The notes: generated by a model from the letters alone, not told the origin. 64,000 bases of DNA from Streptomyces sp. AC512_CC834 (GCF_019049325.1 NZ_JAGMUO010000034.1:1-64000), one strand, 5' to 3'; shown: positions 9,081 to 17,859, numbered from the stretch's first letter. A program made the numbers and translations.

Positions 9081-9710
9081 CTAGGTCCATGACCTCAATT
9101 CGGGAGGAAAGCCGGTCCAGCGCAACTCGGTCGGCAGATGGCGCATGTCGTTGGAGAGAAGGACGGAAGCCGGCCGGCCGGGCGTGTACCGGATGACCGT
9201 GAGCGCCGCGTTGCCGTAGTTGAGGCCGAGCCAGCGCCACTTCGGCGCATGCATGGCGTCGCGGACGAGCCAGGCGACCAGGAAGTTGTGCGTCACGACC
9301 AGTTCGTGCCGGTCCTCTTCGCCGTCCACCGGCCCGGTGAACAGATCCAGCGCCCGGCGGGCCAACTCCGGTCCCCGCGCCCGCTCCTCCTCGGTGGCTC
9401 CGCCGAGGAAGCGGAGAAAGAAGTCCGCCGATTCCGCCGGAAGCTCCTGTCTTTCCGGCATGTGGGGCACGTAGTCACCGGCGACTTCCGAGACGTGCAG
9501 AGGGACGTTCTCGAGCTGTTCGCCGATCAGGCGTGCGGTCTGCTCCGCCCGGGGCAGCGGACCGTGGTGGACTGCTGCGAAGGGGACGTCCCGCAGACGC
9601 TGACCGAGTAGCGCGGCCTGCCGCCGCCCGCCCTCCGTCAGTCCGCTCTCGTCCGGCGATGCCTCGCCGTGCCGAACGAGATAGAGGTAACGGCTGGCCG
9701 TACCGGTCAT
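9081..9710 (-). CDS. Histidine phosphatase (phosphoglycerate mutase-like) family protein
   Basis: 209 residues. LYLVRHGEAS at the N-terminus is the RHG motif with the phospho-accepting His; SGLTEGGRRQAALLGQRL and PLPRAEQTARLIG follow as expected for the histidine phosphatase superfamily, and a second His lies in LVVTHNFLVAWLV. Such enzymes dephosphorylate small metabolites or proteins; the substrate cannot be read from sequence. The gene precedes the carnitine operon on the same strand but is 60 bases beyond its last gene, so it may or may not be cotranscribed. Confidence 0.85.
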   Translation of the reverse strand: MTGTASRYLYLVRHGEASPDESGLTEGGRRQAALLGQRLRDVPFAAVHHGPLPRAEQTARLIGEQLENVPLHVSEVAGDYVPHMPERQELPAESADFFLRFLGGATEEERARGPELARRALDLFTGPVDGEEDRHELVVTHNFLVAWLVRDAMHAPKWRWLGLNYGNAALTVIRYTPGRPASVLLSNDMRHLPTELRWTGFPPELRSWT

Positions 9711-9770
9711 GTCGAACTCCTCCGCGCCCGCCGGCGATCTTGGGTAGCCATGGACGCTACCCTGCCCGCG

Positions 9771-10262
9771 TCAGGCCACGGCGGCGATGGAACGGCCCGC
9801 CCAGTCCGGAGCCGGTTCGGTCAGCTCCGTGAAGCCACGCCGGACCGCGTCCGGGAACTCGGTGGCCCGGCCCGTCCGCTGGTCGACGTGGACCGCGAGC
9901 AGCTCTGTCGTCGCCACCGGGGCCGCGTCGGGCGCAGGCGCCGGCCCCGGCTCCGACTCCGGGCCGGACACGACGTACATCTCGTGCACGAAGCGTGCCT
10001 TGCGCGCCGCCGCTCCCAACACGCGCGTACGGACGGCCAGCCGGGCGGCCTCGGGCACGTCCTGGAGAAAGCGGATGTGGGACTCGACCGTGTAGAGGGA
10101 ACAGCCCGTGGACTCTCGGTAGCCGGAGTCCAGGCCCGTCTCGATCATCAGCGCGTCCGTGGCGTGGCCGAAGACGAGGACGTAGAAGGCCTCGCTCATG
10201 TGACCGTTGTAGTCGATCCACTCCGGGCGGACCGTGCTGTGGAACAGCGGGAGCCTCGTCAT
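9771..10262 (-). CDS. Hotdog-fold thioesterase, probable betainyl-CoA thioesterase
   Basis: 163 residues with a hotdog (4HBT-like) pattern: VRPEWIDYNGHMSEAFYVLV with the catalytic-type Asp, then SHIRFLQDVPEAARLAVRTR. Its ATG overlaps the stop of the L-carnitine dehydrogenase gene by four bases (ATGA), implying translational coupling. In known carnitine degradation, the cleavage of 3-dehydrocarnitine with acetyl-CoA yields acetoacetate and betainyl-CoA, and a hotdog thioesterase then releases glycine betaine. Both partner enzymes are encoded immediately upstream, so that substrate is the best inference. Last gene of a four-gene operon. Confidence 0.8.
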   Translation of the reverse strand: MTRLPLFHSTVRPEWIDYNGHMSEAFYVLVFGHATDALMIETGLDSGYRESTGCSLYTVESHIRFLQDVPEAARLAVRTRVLGAAARKARFVHEMYVVSGPESEPGPAPAPDAAPVATTELLAVHVDQRTGRATEFPDAVRRGFTELTEPAPDWAGRSIAAVA

Positions 10263-11284
10263 CGGGAGTCCTCCTCGCGGCCCAGGCGGCCGGTGGCGCG
10301 CAGTACGTCGACGACACCCCGGTCGCGTTCGGCCACCAGGTCCGCGAGGGAGCGGCCGTCCGCCGCCTCGTCGCAGCCCGACACCACGGCGTCGTACAAC
10401 TCCTTGTCCAGCTCCGGCGCTTCGAGACGTGTCCACGGCGACTTCAGGGACGGCCCGAAGTGGTCCAGCATGTGCGCCATGCCGCCCTCGCCGCCCGCGA
10501 GCGCGAACGTCAGCATCGGCCCCATCACCGCCCAGCGCAGCCCGGGACCCTCGGTGATCGACAGGTCGATGTCCCGGACCGTCGCCTCGCCGCTCGCGAC
10601 CATGTGCAGCGCTTCGCGCCACAGGGCCTCCTGGAGGCGGTTCGCGATGAAACCCGGCACCTCGTTGTCCATCGTGATGACAGACTTGCCCGCGGCCTCG
10701 TAGAAGCGGGAGGCCCAGGCGACCGCCGTCGCGTCGGTGCGCTCGCCGCCGACCACCTCGACGAGCGGGATGAGATAGGGCGGGTTGAACGGGTGGCCGA
10801 CGACCAGACGCGACGGGTCCGCGGCCGCCGTCTGCATGTCGGTCATCGGATAGCCGGAGGTGGAGGAGGCGATGACGACGCCGGGCGGTGTCGCCGCGTC
10901 CAGGCGGGCCAGCAGATCGCGCTTGAGGTCGAGCTTCTCGGGCGCGCTCTCCTGAACGAACTCGGCGTTGGCCACGGCCTGTTCGAGGGTGTCGGTCACG
11001 GTGAGCCGGTCGGTCGACGCGCCCTCGGCCAGGCCGAGCGAGGTGAGCGTCGGCCACGCCGCGTCGACCAGGCGGCGCAGCTTCTGTCCGGCGTCGGGCG
11101 CCGGGTCCCAGGCGGTCACGTCGTAGCCGCGCGCCAGGAAGTGGGCGACCCAGCCGCCGCCGATCACTCCGGCGCCGACGCAGGCGACGCGGCGGACGTT
11201 CTCGGGTGAGGTGGTCTCCAGTTCGTTCGTCTCGAGGTCGTTCGCCTCGAGTCCGTTCGTCTCGGGTGAGTTCATGAGAGGCAT
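10259..11284 (-). CDS. lcdH: L-carnitine 3-dehydrogenase
   Basis: 341 residues of the 3-hydroxyacyl-CoA dehydrogenase superfamily. The NAD-binding loop is GAGVIGGGW (residues 37-45); HPFNPPYLIPLVEVV holds the catalytic His, and NEVPGFIANRLQEALWREAL is the family's helical domain signature. The form without CoA-binding extensions and the neighbours (BKACE enzyme, hotdog thioesterase) point to oxidation of L-carnitine to 3-dehydrocarnitine (EC 1.1.1.108). The first 28 residues are an odd low-complexity extension (LEANDLETNELETT) encoded by a 15-bp repeat; the enzyme fold proper begins near residue 30. Start uncertain: ATG at 11284 or at 11275 (MNSPE). Confidence 0.85.
   Translation of the reverse strand: MPLMNSPETNGLEANDLETNELETTSPENVRRVACVGAGVIGGGWVAHFLARGYDVTAWDPAPDAGQKLRRLVDAAWPTLTSLGLAEGASTDRLTVTDTLEQAVANAEFVQESAPEKLDLKRDLLARLDAATPPGVVIASSTSGYPMTDMQTAAADPSRLVVGHPFNPPYLIPLVEVVGGERTDATAVAWASRFYEAAGKSVITMDNEVPGFIANRLQEALWREALHMVASGEATVRDIDLSITEGPGLRWAVMGPMLTFALAGGEGGMAHMLDHFGPSLKSPWTRLEAPELDKELYDAVVSGCDEAADGRSLADLVAERDRGVVDVLRATGRLGREEDSR
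11216..11275. repeat. Four 15-bp tandem units in the dehydrogenase 5' end
   Basis: Units begin at 11216, 11231, 11246 and 11261 and follow the pattern CTCGAGKYCGTTCGY, diverging at the last. They encode a five-residue repeat (roughly LET/AN-D/E/G) at the N-terminus of the carnitine dehydrogenase. Replication slippage is the likely origin. Confidence 0.75.
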
Positions 11285-11303
11285 CCTTCGTCGTCGCGGC
11301 GGG

Positions 11304-12197
11304 TTACTTGCGCGGCTTGAGGCCGAGCGTGGCGCGGGCCTCGTCCGGTGTGGCGACGCGTGCGCCGATCGACTCCGTGAGGGTCACGGCCCGTTCGACG
11401 AGCTGCGCGTTGGTCGCCTTGTTGCCCTTGCCGAGGTACAGGTTGTCCTCCAGGCCCACGCGGACGTGTCCGCCGAGCAGGATCGACTGCGCGACCCAGG
11501 GCATCTGCATCCGGCCGAGCGTGAAACTCGCCCAACGCGCGCCGTCCGGCAGCATGTTGACCATCGACTGGAGCACTCCGGGATCCGCGGGCGCGCCCCA
11601 CGGGATGCCCATGCAGAGCTGGAACACGGTCGGGTCGTCGAGCAGCCCCTCCGCGAGCAACTGCTTGGCGAACCAGAGCTGACCCGTGTCGAAGATCTCC
11701 AGCTCGGGCCGCACGCCCAGCTCCTGGATGCGCCGCGCGCCCGCACGCAGCATGTCGGGCGTCGAGACGTAGAGGTTCGAGCCGTCGCCGAAGTTGAGCG
11801 AGCCGCAGTCCAGCGTGCAGATGTCGGGAAGCAGGTCCTCGACGTGCACAAGGCGCTCCAGACCGCCGACGAGGTCGGTGCCGGGGAGGTGCGTGAGCGG
11901 GTTGTCCGGGTCGATGACCAGGTCGCCGCCCATGCCGGCGGTGAGGTTGATGACGACGTCGGTGCCGGTCTCCCTGACCCGCTCGACGACCTCCCGGTAC
12001 AGCTTCGGGTCGCGGGACGGATCGCCGGTCTCCGGATCACGTACGTGGATGTGGACGACGGCCGCTCCGGCGTCGGCCGCCTCCACGGCGTTCCTGGCGA
12101 TCTGCTCCGGGGTGACGGGGACGTGGGGACTCTTGCGGACGGTGTCGCCGGCGCCTGTGAGCGCGCAGGTGATGATGACGTTCTCGGTCATGGGCAT
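11304..12197 (-). CDS. BKACE-family beta-keto acid cleavage enzyme, probably for 3-dehydrocarnitine
   Basis: 297 residues. The start [11 protein letters not shown] and [20 protein letters not shown] carry the Zn-binding HIHVR motif of beta-keto acid cleavage enzymes (DUF849, Kce-like); LTAGMGG and DVVINL are also typical. These TIM-barrel Zn enzymes condense a beta-keto acid with acetyl-CoA to give acetoacetate and a new CoA thioester. With L-carnitine dehydrogenase 19 bases downstream, dehydrocarnitine is the likely substrate, giving acetoacetate plus betainyl-CoA. Start could be the second Met (MTENV). No truncation seen. Confidence 0.88.
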   Translation of the reverse strand: MPMTENVIITCALTGAGDTVRKSPHVPVTPEQIARNAVEAADAGAAVVHIHVRDPETGDPSRDPKLYREVVERVRETGTDVVINLTAGMGGDLVIDPDNPLTHLPGTDLVGGLERLVHVEDLLPDICTLDCGSLNFGDGSNLYVSTPDMLRAGARRIQELGVRPELEIFDTGQLWFAKQLLAEGLLDDPTVFQLCMGIPWGAPADPGVLQSMVNMLPDGARWASFTLGRMQMPWVAQSILLGGHVRVGLEDNLYLGKGNKATNAQLVERAVTLTESIGARVATPDEARATLGLKPRK

Positions 12198-12279
12198 GCG
12201 GGGGCCTCCCGGAATCTTGCCGCTCCGGCGATGGCGGAGCGGGGTGCGGGGCTGGTTTCTGCGCTGAGCGGTGTCTGGC

Positions 12280-13158
12280 TTACGGGGTCAGGATCGTGTG
12301 GGTGACGTGGGCGGTCAGGGCCGCGTGCATCGCGTCCGCGGCACCGGCGGACGGGGGCCCGCTCACCGAGAGGACGTGTGTCGCCAGGCCGTCGATCAGC
12401 GCGGTCAGCGTCAGTGCCGCCGCCTGCGGATCGACCCCGGCGCGGAACACGCCCTGTCCGACACCTCGGCGTACGACGTCGGCGACGGTCTCCCGCCACT
12501 GCCGGTAGTACTCTGAGTGCAGTCGGCCCACCGCCGTGGAGCGCGCGGCCTCGGCCCACAGGTCGAGCCACACCGCCCACTGCCGGCGCTGCTGTTCGGT
12601 GCGCGGCGTCTGCAACGCGATGAGCTGGCGCAGCTCCGCCGCCGCGTCGTCCGCCTCGGCGAGACGGGCGGCACGGCGCGCGGTGTCCTCGTCCATGCAC
12701 CAGCGCACGGCCGCCTCCAGGAGTTCGGCGCGGCCCGGGAAGTGGTAGTGGATCGCGGCGCTGCTGGTGGCGCAGGCCTGGGCGATGTCGGCGACCCGCA
12801 CCGCGTGGAAGCCGTGCTCGGCGATCAGCCGGACCGTCTCGCGGACGATCTGCAGCGGTCGCCCGCCCTCGATGCCTGCGGCCGGCACCGTGGCCTTCTG
12901 GCGCGGCCGGGTGCCGAGCAGTCGGCCCGCGTCGACCCGGCCCTCGTCGGCGATCCGCGCCAGCTCCGCGGCCGTGAAGCGGCGGGTTCCGCTCAGCGAA
13001 CGCGAGAGCTTGGACGGATCCATGACGACCCGGCGCGCGAACTCGCGCTGGCTGACGCCCGCGGCCGCGATGACCTCGCGGACGAGGGCTGCGGTGTCGG
13101 CGGCCGGTGTGCCGTCGGGGACGTCGTCGGTTTCCACGGGCCACGACTCTAGGCACAT
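12280..13158 (-). CDS. XRE-TetR fusion regulator of the carnitine operon
   Basis: 292 residues with two DNA-binding modules. Residues about 22-75 form an XRE/Cro HTH ([20 protein letters not shown], then [15 protein letters not shown]). Residues about 102-150 form a TetR HTH ([20 protein letters not shown], then [20 protein letters not shown]). The rest is a TetR ligand-binding, BetI-like helical domain. First gene of the minus-strand operon, 82 bases before the BKACE gene. A perfect 19-bp palindrome overlaps its start codon, strongly suggesting autoregulation of the whole operon, probably relieved by carnitine or a derivative. Start chosen because the palindrome and RBS-less leader agree with a leaderless-type ATG; an internal start (for example at the PVETD region) cannot be excluded. 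Confidence 0.85.
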   Translation of the reverse strand: MCLESWPVETDDVPDGTPAADTAALVREVIAAAGVSQREFARRVVMDPSKLSRSLSGTRRFTAAELARIADEGRVDAGRLLGTRPRQKATVPAAGIEGGRPLQIVRETVRLIAEHGFHAVRVADIAQACATSSAAIHYHFPGRAELLEAAVRWCMDEDTARRAARLAEADDAAAELRQLIALQTPRTEQQRRQWAVWLDLWAEAARSTAVGRLHSEYYRQWRETVADVVRRGVGQGVFRAGVDPQAAALTLTALIDGLATHVLSVSGPPSAGAADAMHAALTAHVTHTILTP

Positions 13159-13176
13159 GTTGAGAAATACTCAACA
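13158..13176. promoter_or_regulatory. Perfect 19-bp operator TGTTGAG-N5-CTCAACA
   Basis: Perfect 7-bp arms with AAATA between them. The left arm begins on the first base of the regulator's start codon, so a bound dimer would block initiation of the carnitine operon. Size and symmetry suit a TetR dimer. Confidence 0.7.
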
Positions 13177-13227
13177 GCGCAGCATGGATAAGTAGAGAAT
13201 CTGCTGGCAATGAGCCCAATTGAGATC

Positions 13228-13247
13228 CTGACTGGTGTGCCAGTCAG
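13228..13247. promoter_or_regulatory. Hairpin/palindrome CTGACTGG-TGTG-CCAGTCAG
   Basis: Perfect 8-bp arms around four bases, in the 190-bp divergent region between the carnitine regulator and the DUF6215 gene. Position suits a second operator for either gene; a terminator is less likely because both flanking genes diverge. Confidence 0.45.
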
Positions 13248-13347
13248 AGGTGCAACGTCACGGCCACGTTCCATCACGGTTGAGCACCGAGCCGGAACTG
13301 TGGCTTCCACCACAGCTATCGTGATCTTGTCCTGGTGAGATCGCCGG

Positions 13348-14376
13348 GTGCTCGGTTTCCTCCTCCGTCTCCTGCCCTTCTGGGTCCGCGAACCCCTCCT
13401 CATCGTGGTCGGGTCCGTCTTCGGCGTACGCATCAGCTATCTCGCCCTGCGCGACGACGCATGGGTGCCGGCCGGGATCGGCGTGGTGTTCCTGGTGTTC
13501 ACCGCGGTACGCGTCCACACGGTGGCCCGGGCCCTGCGCGCACGCCGGCACCCGAGCCCGGCGGCCACCGAGGACGGGACGGTGTCCGACGCTGTTGTCC
13601 AGCCGCAGCCGCAGCCGCAGCCGCAGCCTCCGGCGGCGCAGCGTCCCGCCCCCGCCGCTCCGGAGAAGGAGCCCAACGCGTGGGGCCAGGCCCTCGCTGC
13701 CGTGGCGTTGTTCGCGGCACTCGGGGCCGCGCTGTGGCTCGGCCCGCGGCTGCTGCCCTCCGACGACGACGGCACGCGGTCACAGTCCGCCTCGTGTTCG
13801 AGCGGGGAAGCCGAGGAACTGCCGAGCGCCTACAAGAAGACGACCCGGGCCGTGACCGGCGACGAGCTGTGCAAGGTGCTCAACAGGTCCGACCTGGCCC
13901 AGCTCCTCGGAACGCCCGCGGAGACGGCGACCGTGGCAACCGGCACCAGCAACACCGCTCCCCTGACCGACGGGAAGGTCGCCCGGCCGGAGGCCGAGGT
14001 CCAGTTCGACACCTACACCGTCAACGTCTCGGTCACGTACAACAAGCTGTCGATCGCCCAGTCCGTGAAACTGATGAAGTTCGGGCAGGAGACGGACGTC
14101 AGGACGCTCACGGTCCTCGGCCGGCCCGCGGTCCTCTCCTCGGACCACACCATGAAGTTCGAGATCAGTCTCGGGAGCGGCGGAACCGGCGGAACCGGCG
14201 GACCGGTCGAGCAAGGGCCCCTGGCCAGAACGCTGTCCGTCGCCCTCGACGCGAAAGACCGGGGCGGCTACTACGACATCACCGTGTGGAGCACGTCCGG
14301 AGCCCTCCCGGACGACAGCGCCCTCCTCGACATCGCCGAGAAGGTTCTTCCGGCGCTCCCCGAACGGACCGTGTGA
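13348..14376 (+). CDS. DUF6215-type membrane protein
   Basis: 342 residues from a GTG start. The N-terminus has two membrane segments (LGFLLRLLPFWVREPLLIVV; IGVVFLVFTAV), then a cytosolic linker with four PQ dipeptides (residues 85-93), a third helix (ALAAVALFAALGAALWLGPRL, about 112-133) and an extracytoplasmic domain of about 200 residues with two Cys (SASCSSGE, DELCKVL). The pattern LCKVLNRSDLAQLLGTP followed by VLGRPAVLSSDHTMKFEIS matches the Streptomyces family DUF6215 as I remember it. Function unknown; presumed surface exposed. GGCGGAACC is repeated in the linker GSGGTGGTGG. Confidence 0.75.
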   Translation: MLGFLLRLLPFWVREPLLIVVGSVFGVRISYLALRDDAWVPAGIGVVFLVFTAVRVHTVARALRARRHPSPAATEDGTVSDAVVQPQPQPQPQPPAAQRPAPAAPEKEPNAWGQALAAVALFAALGAALWLGPRLLPSDDDGTRSQSASCSSGEAEELPSAYKKTTRAVTGDELCKVLNRSDLAQLLGTPAETATVATGTSNTAPLTDGKVARPEAEVQFDTYTVNVSVTYNKLSIAQSVKLMKFGQETDVRTLTVLGRPAVLSSDHTMKFEISLGSGGTGGTGGPVEQGPLARTLSVALDAKDRGGYYDITVWSTSGALPDDSALLDIAEKVLPALPERTV

Positions 14377-14466
14377 CGAGGCGCTCGTGGATCACCGGCC
14401 CTGGTGAGGACGGTGTCCGGCGCCCCCGCTATGGCAGCATCGGCGAGATGTGAGAACGTGCAGGGC

Positions 14467-15813
14467 GTGAGTGAGACACCGCCGAACACCCTGCAATACC
14501 GCTTTGACGGACCAGAAGACGCACCTGTCCTGATCCTGGGTCCCTCACTGGGCACCACCTGGCACATGTGGGACCGGCAGGTTCCCGAGCTGGCGCAGCA
14601 GTGGCGGGTCTTCCGTTTCGATCTGCCCGGACACGGTGGCGCCCCCGCCCACCCGGCCGGTTCCGTAGCCGAACTCACCACGCGGCTGCTGGCCACCCTC
14701 GACGGGCTCGGCGTGCAGCGCTTCGGCTACGCGGGCTGCGCGTTCGGTGGCGCCATCGGGATCGAACTGGCCCTGCGCCACCCGGAACGCCTCGCCTCCC
14801 TCGCGCTGATCGCCACCTCGCCACGCTTCGGCACGGCCGACGAGTTCCGACAGCGGGGCGTGATCGTCCGCACCAACGGGCTCGACCCCATCGCCCGCAG
14901 CTCGCCGGAGCGCTGGTTCACCGGCGGGTACGCAGCGGCCCAGCCCGCGATCACCGAGTGGGCCGTGCAGATGGTGCGGACCACCGACCCCGGCTGCTAC
15001 ATCTCCGCCTGCGAGGCCCTCGCCGCCTTCGACGTCCGCGGCGAACTCGGCCGGGTCGGCGTCCCGACCCTGGTCCTCGTCGGCTCCGACGACCAGGTCA
15101 CCGGCCCGGCCGAGGCCCGCACCCTGGTCGCCGGGATCCCCGACGCCCGCCTCGCGGTCGTCCCCGCCGCCTCGCACCTGGTCCCGGTCGAGCAGCCCGC
15201 CGCCGTCACCGACCTGCTCGTGCGGCACTTCACCACCGCCTGGCAGGCCGCCCACGACGCCACCTCCACCGGCCAGATCCCCGTCCCGCCCCACCCCGCC
15301 CCCGCCGCACACCCGTTGGCCGCCCCCGGGCCCTCCGCCGCCCCCGTCCAGCCGGCCCTGGCCCCGCCGCCGCAGGCCGCGCCCATCGCCGAGATCGCCC
15401 CGGCCGTCGTGCCACCGCAGACACAGGGGCGGCCCGACCCGTACGACGCGGGGCTCAAGGTGCGCCGCGAAGTGCTCGGCGACGCGCACGTCGACCAGTC
15501 GCTCGCGCAGGCGGACGAGTTCTCGGGGGACTTCCAGGAGTTCCTCACCCGGTACGCGTGGGGCGAGATCTGGGACCGGCCGGGCCTCGACCGCCGCGCC
15601 CGAAGCTGTGTCACCCTCACCGCCCTCGTCGCCGGCGGCCACCAGGACGAACTCGCGCCCCACCTGCGGGCCGCCCTGCGCAACGGCCTCACCCCGGGCG
15701 AGATCAAGGAAGTACTGCTCCAGGCGGCCGTCTACTGCGGCGTGCCCGCCGCGAACCGCGCCTTCCGGGTGGCGCAGCAGGTCATCCGCGAGGAGACGAC
15801 ACCACCGGAGTAA
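14467..15813 (+). CDS. PcaDC-like fusion: enol-lactonase-type hydrolase + carboxymuconolactone decarboxylase domain
   Basis: 448 residues from GTG at 14467. Residues about 5-265 form an alpha/beta-hydrolase like 3-oxoadipate enol-lactonase; a Pro/Ala-rich linker (about 265-330) joins a carboxymuconolactone decarboxylase domain (YDAGLKVRREVLGDAHVDQS, then PGLDRRARSCVTLTALVAGG). Fusions of this kind (PcaL) perform the last two steps to 3-oxoadipate in protocatechuate breakdown. However, the nucleophile elbow reads G90-C-A-F-G94: Ala92 stands where the Ser of GxSxG belongs, while the acid Asp (GSDDQVTG) and His (ASHLVPVE) remain. No pca genes flank it. Either this subfamily has another activity or its hydrolase half is non-catalytic. 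Family certain, function not. Confidence 0.8.
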   Translation: MSETPPNTLQYRFDGPEDAPVLILGPSLGTTWHMWDRQVPELAQQWRVFRFDLPGHGGAPAHPAGSVAELTTRLLATLDGLGVQRFGYAGCAFGGAIGIELALRHPERLASLALIATSPRFGTADEFRQRGVIVRTNGLDPIARSSPERWFTGGYAAAQPAITEWAVQMVRTTDPGCYISACEALAAFDVRGELGRVGVPTLVLVGSDDQVTGPAEARTLVAGIPDARLAVVPAASHLVPVEQPAAVTDLLVRHFTTAWQAAHDATSTGQIPVPPHPAPAAHPLAAPGPSAAPVQPALAPPPQAAPIAEIAPAVVPPQTQGRPDPYDAGLKVRREVLGDAHVDQSLAQADEFSGDFQEFLTRYAWGEIWDRPGLDRRARSCVTLTALVAGGHQDELAPHLRAALRNGLTPGEIKEVLLQAAVYCGVPAANRAFRVAQQVIREETTPPE

Positions 15814-15856
15814 ACCCTGCGGGCCGGGAGCCGGAGCCCGGCGGCAGGATGGGGTC

Positions 15857-16492
15857 ATGAAGCTCACCAAGAAGTCGCACTCCTGCGTCCGCCTCGAAAA
15901 GGACGGGCGGATCCTCGTCCTCGACCCGGGCGGATTCAGCGAGCAGGACGCCGCCCTCGGCGCGGACGCCGTCCTCGTCACCCACGAGCACCCCGACCAC
16001 TTCGACGAGTTGCGGCTGCGCGCCGCGATGGAGGACAACCCGGCCGCCGAGATCTGGACCCTGCGGTCGGTCGCGGAGAAGATCTCGGCGGCGTTCCCGG
16101 GCCGCGTGCACACCGTCGGCCACGGGGACACCTTCACCGCCGCCGGTTTCGACGTACAGGTCCACGGGGAGCTGCACGCGGTGATCCACCCGGACATCCC
16201 GCGCGTCACCAACGTCGGGTTCCTCGTGGACGGCGGCAAGGTCTTCCACCCCGGTGACGCCCTCACCGTCCCCGACCACCCGGTCGAGACGCTGATGCTC
16301 CCCGTCATGGCCCCGTGGAACAAGATCGCCGAGGTCATCGACTACGTCCGCGAGGTGCGGCCGCAGCGTGCCTACGACATCCACGACGCGCTCCTCACCG
16401 ACCTCGCCCGCCCGGTCTACGACCGCCAGATCGGCGAGCTGGGCGGCTCCGAGCACCTGCGGCTGACCTCGGGCGACTCCGCCCGGGTGTGA
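15857..16492 (+). CDS. Metallo-beta-lactamase-fold hydrolase
   Basis: 211 residues. THEHPDHFDE carries the HxHxDH zinc site of MBL-fold hydrolases; later HPGDALTVPD supplies the bridging Asp and YDIHDALLTD the last His. The short form without a lactamase-specific loop resembles UlaG/RomA-like hydrolases. Start ATG at 15857, 44 bases after the PcaDC-like gene, so cotranscription is plausible. Substrate unknown. Confidence 0.85.
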   Translation: MKLTKKSHSCVRLEKDGRILVLDPGGFSEQDAALGADAVLVTHEHPDHFDELRLRAAMEDNPAAEIWTLRSVAEKISAAFPGRVHTVGHGDTFTAAGFDVQVHGELHAVIHPDIPRVTNVGFLVDGGKVFHPGDALTVPDHPVETLMLPVMAPWNKIAEVIDYVREVRPQRAYDIHDALLTDLARPVYDRQIGELGGSEHLRLTSGDSARV

Positions 16493-16591
16493 GACCGGCC
16501 CGCCGTCGGGGGCGCGCCGTCAGGGCCAGCCGTCAGGTGCCCGCCCCCGGGCGCGACCGGGTTGTCAGTGCCGCCCGGTAGGTTGTGAGAC

Positions 16592-17383
16592 ATGCGCATC
16601 GCGACCTGGAACGTGAACTCGATCACCGCCCGACTGCCGAGGCTGCTCGCCTGGCTGGAGAGCAGCGGCACCGACGTGCTGTGCCTCCAGGAGGCCAAGG
16701 TCGCCGAGGCGCAGTTCCCCTTCGACGAGCTGCGCGAGGCGGGTTACGAGGCGGCGGTCCACGCCACCGGCCGGTGGAACGGCGTGGCGGTGCTCTCCCG
16801 CGTGGGCATCGAGGACGTGGTCAAGGGCCTGCCGGGCGACCCGGGATACGAGGGCGTCCAGGAGCCCCGCGCGATCTCCGCCACCTGCGGCCCGGCCCGC
16901 GTCTGGTCGGTGTACGTGCCCAACGGCCGCGAGGTGGAGCACCCGCACTACACCTACAAGCTCCAGTGGTTCGAGGCGCTGCGCGCCGCCGTCGAGTCCG
17001 ACGCCTCCGGCAGCCGCCCGTTCGCCGTGATGGGTGACTACAACGTGGCGCCGGCGGACGACGACGTCTACGACCGCGCCGCCTTCGAGGGCGCCACCCA
17101 CGTCACCCCCGCCGAGCGCGCCGCCCTTGCCTCCCTGCGCGGGGCCGGCCTGTCCGACGTGGTCCCGCGCCCGCTGAAGTACGACCACCCCTTCACGTAC
17201 TGGGACTACCGTCAGCTCGGCTTCCCCAAGAACCGCGGCATGCGCATCGACCTGGTGTACGGGAACGAGCCCTTCGCCAAGGCGGTCACCGACTCCTACG
17301 TCGACCGCGAGGAGCGCAAGGGCAAGGGCGCCTCCGACCACGCGCCGGTCGTGGTGGACCTGGACGTGGACCTGGACGTGTAG
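16592..17383 (+). CDS. xthA: Exodeoxyribonuclease III (AP endonuclease)
   Basis: 263 residues of the EEP nuclease superfamily. MRIATWNVNSITARLPRLLA is the conserved start with catalytic Asn; LCLQEAKVAE holds the metal-binding Glu; VMGDYNVAP and SDHAPVVVDLD give the Asp/Asn and terminal DH pair. It removes 3' blocking groups and incises abasic sites in base-excision repair. Usual length. The last codons repeat VDLDV, a small in-frame duplication. Monocistronic by spacing. Confidence 0.95.
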   Translation: MRIATWNVNSITARLPRLLAWLESSGTDVLCLQEAKVAEAQFPFDELREAGYEAAVHATGRWNGVAVLSRVGIEDVVKGLPGDPGYEGVQEPRAISATCGPARVWSVYVPNGREVEHPHYTYKLQWFEALRAAVESDASGSRPFAVMGDYNVAPADDDVYDRAAFEGATHVTPAERAALASLRGAGLSDVVPRPLKYDHPFTYWDYRQLGFPKNRGMRIDLVYGNEPFAKAVTDSYVDREERKGKGASDHAPVVVDLDVDLDV

Positions 17384-17451
17384 GCGCAGCACACCGGCCC
17401 GTCCCGCGTGCCCTGTGGTGCACATGGCGGTACGAATGACAGTGTGGAGGT

Positions 17452-17859
17452 ATGAACTTCCCCTTCCTGGGCAAGCGGCGCGAAGATCCCCGGGCTCACG
17501 ACGCGGAGGGCATCGGTGAGCTGCTCGCCGACTGCGATCTGCTGCGCTCGCGGGCGCAGCGGGAGGGGGTCCGGCTCGACGACTCCGAGGTCTCCCTGGA
17601 GCAGCTCGACCAGGTGCTGCCGCGCTGGCGGAGCGACGAGGAGATCCTGACCTGGCTGGGCAACGACGCCGGTCTGTACCTCGGTACCGTGATCGTGCGC
17701 ACCGTGCCCGGCGCCGTCTGGACCATCCGGTCCGACGGGCAGCCGGTCGTCCGGCTCGCCTCCGGCCGGGAGTTCGACGTGGTGGCTTCCGGTCACGAGT
17801 GGGCCGCGGACGGAGTGCCCGAACTCTCGCAGTTGTACGGCGAAGTCGCCGAAGCGTGA
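17452..17859 (+). CDS. Small conserved protein (DUF6278-like)
   Basis: 135 residues, ATG with RBS GGAGGT seven bases upstream (17444-17449). Motifs GIGELLADCDLLRSRAQREG and GLYLGTVIVRTVPGAVW look like the Streptomyces family DUF6278, from memory. No membrane segment, no Cys, soluble alpha/beta composition with conserved SGREFDVV. Function unknown. It follows exonuclease III by 68 bases but a functional tie is not evident. Confidence 0.65.
   Translation: MNFPFLGKRREDPRAHDAEGIGELLADCDLLRSRAQREGVRLDDSEVSLEQLDQVLPRWRSDEEILTWLGNDAGLYLGTVIVRTVPGAVWTIRSDGQPVVRLASGREFDVVASGHEWAADGVPELSQLYGEVAEA

Noticed and set aside
15230..15424. Separate small Arg/Gly-rich proteins opposite the PcaDC linker
   Set aside because: Composition artefact of the Pro/Ala linker read on the other strand.
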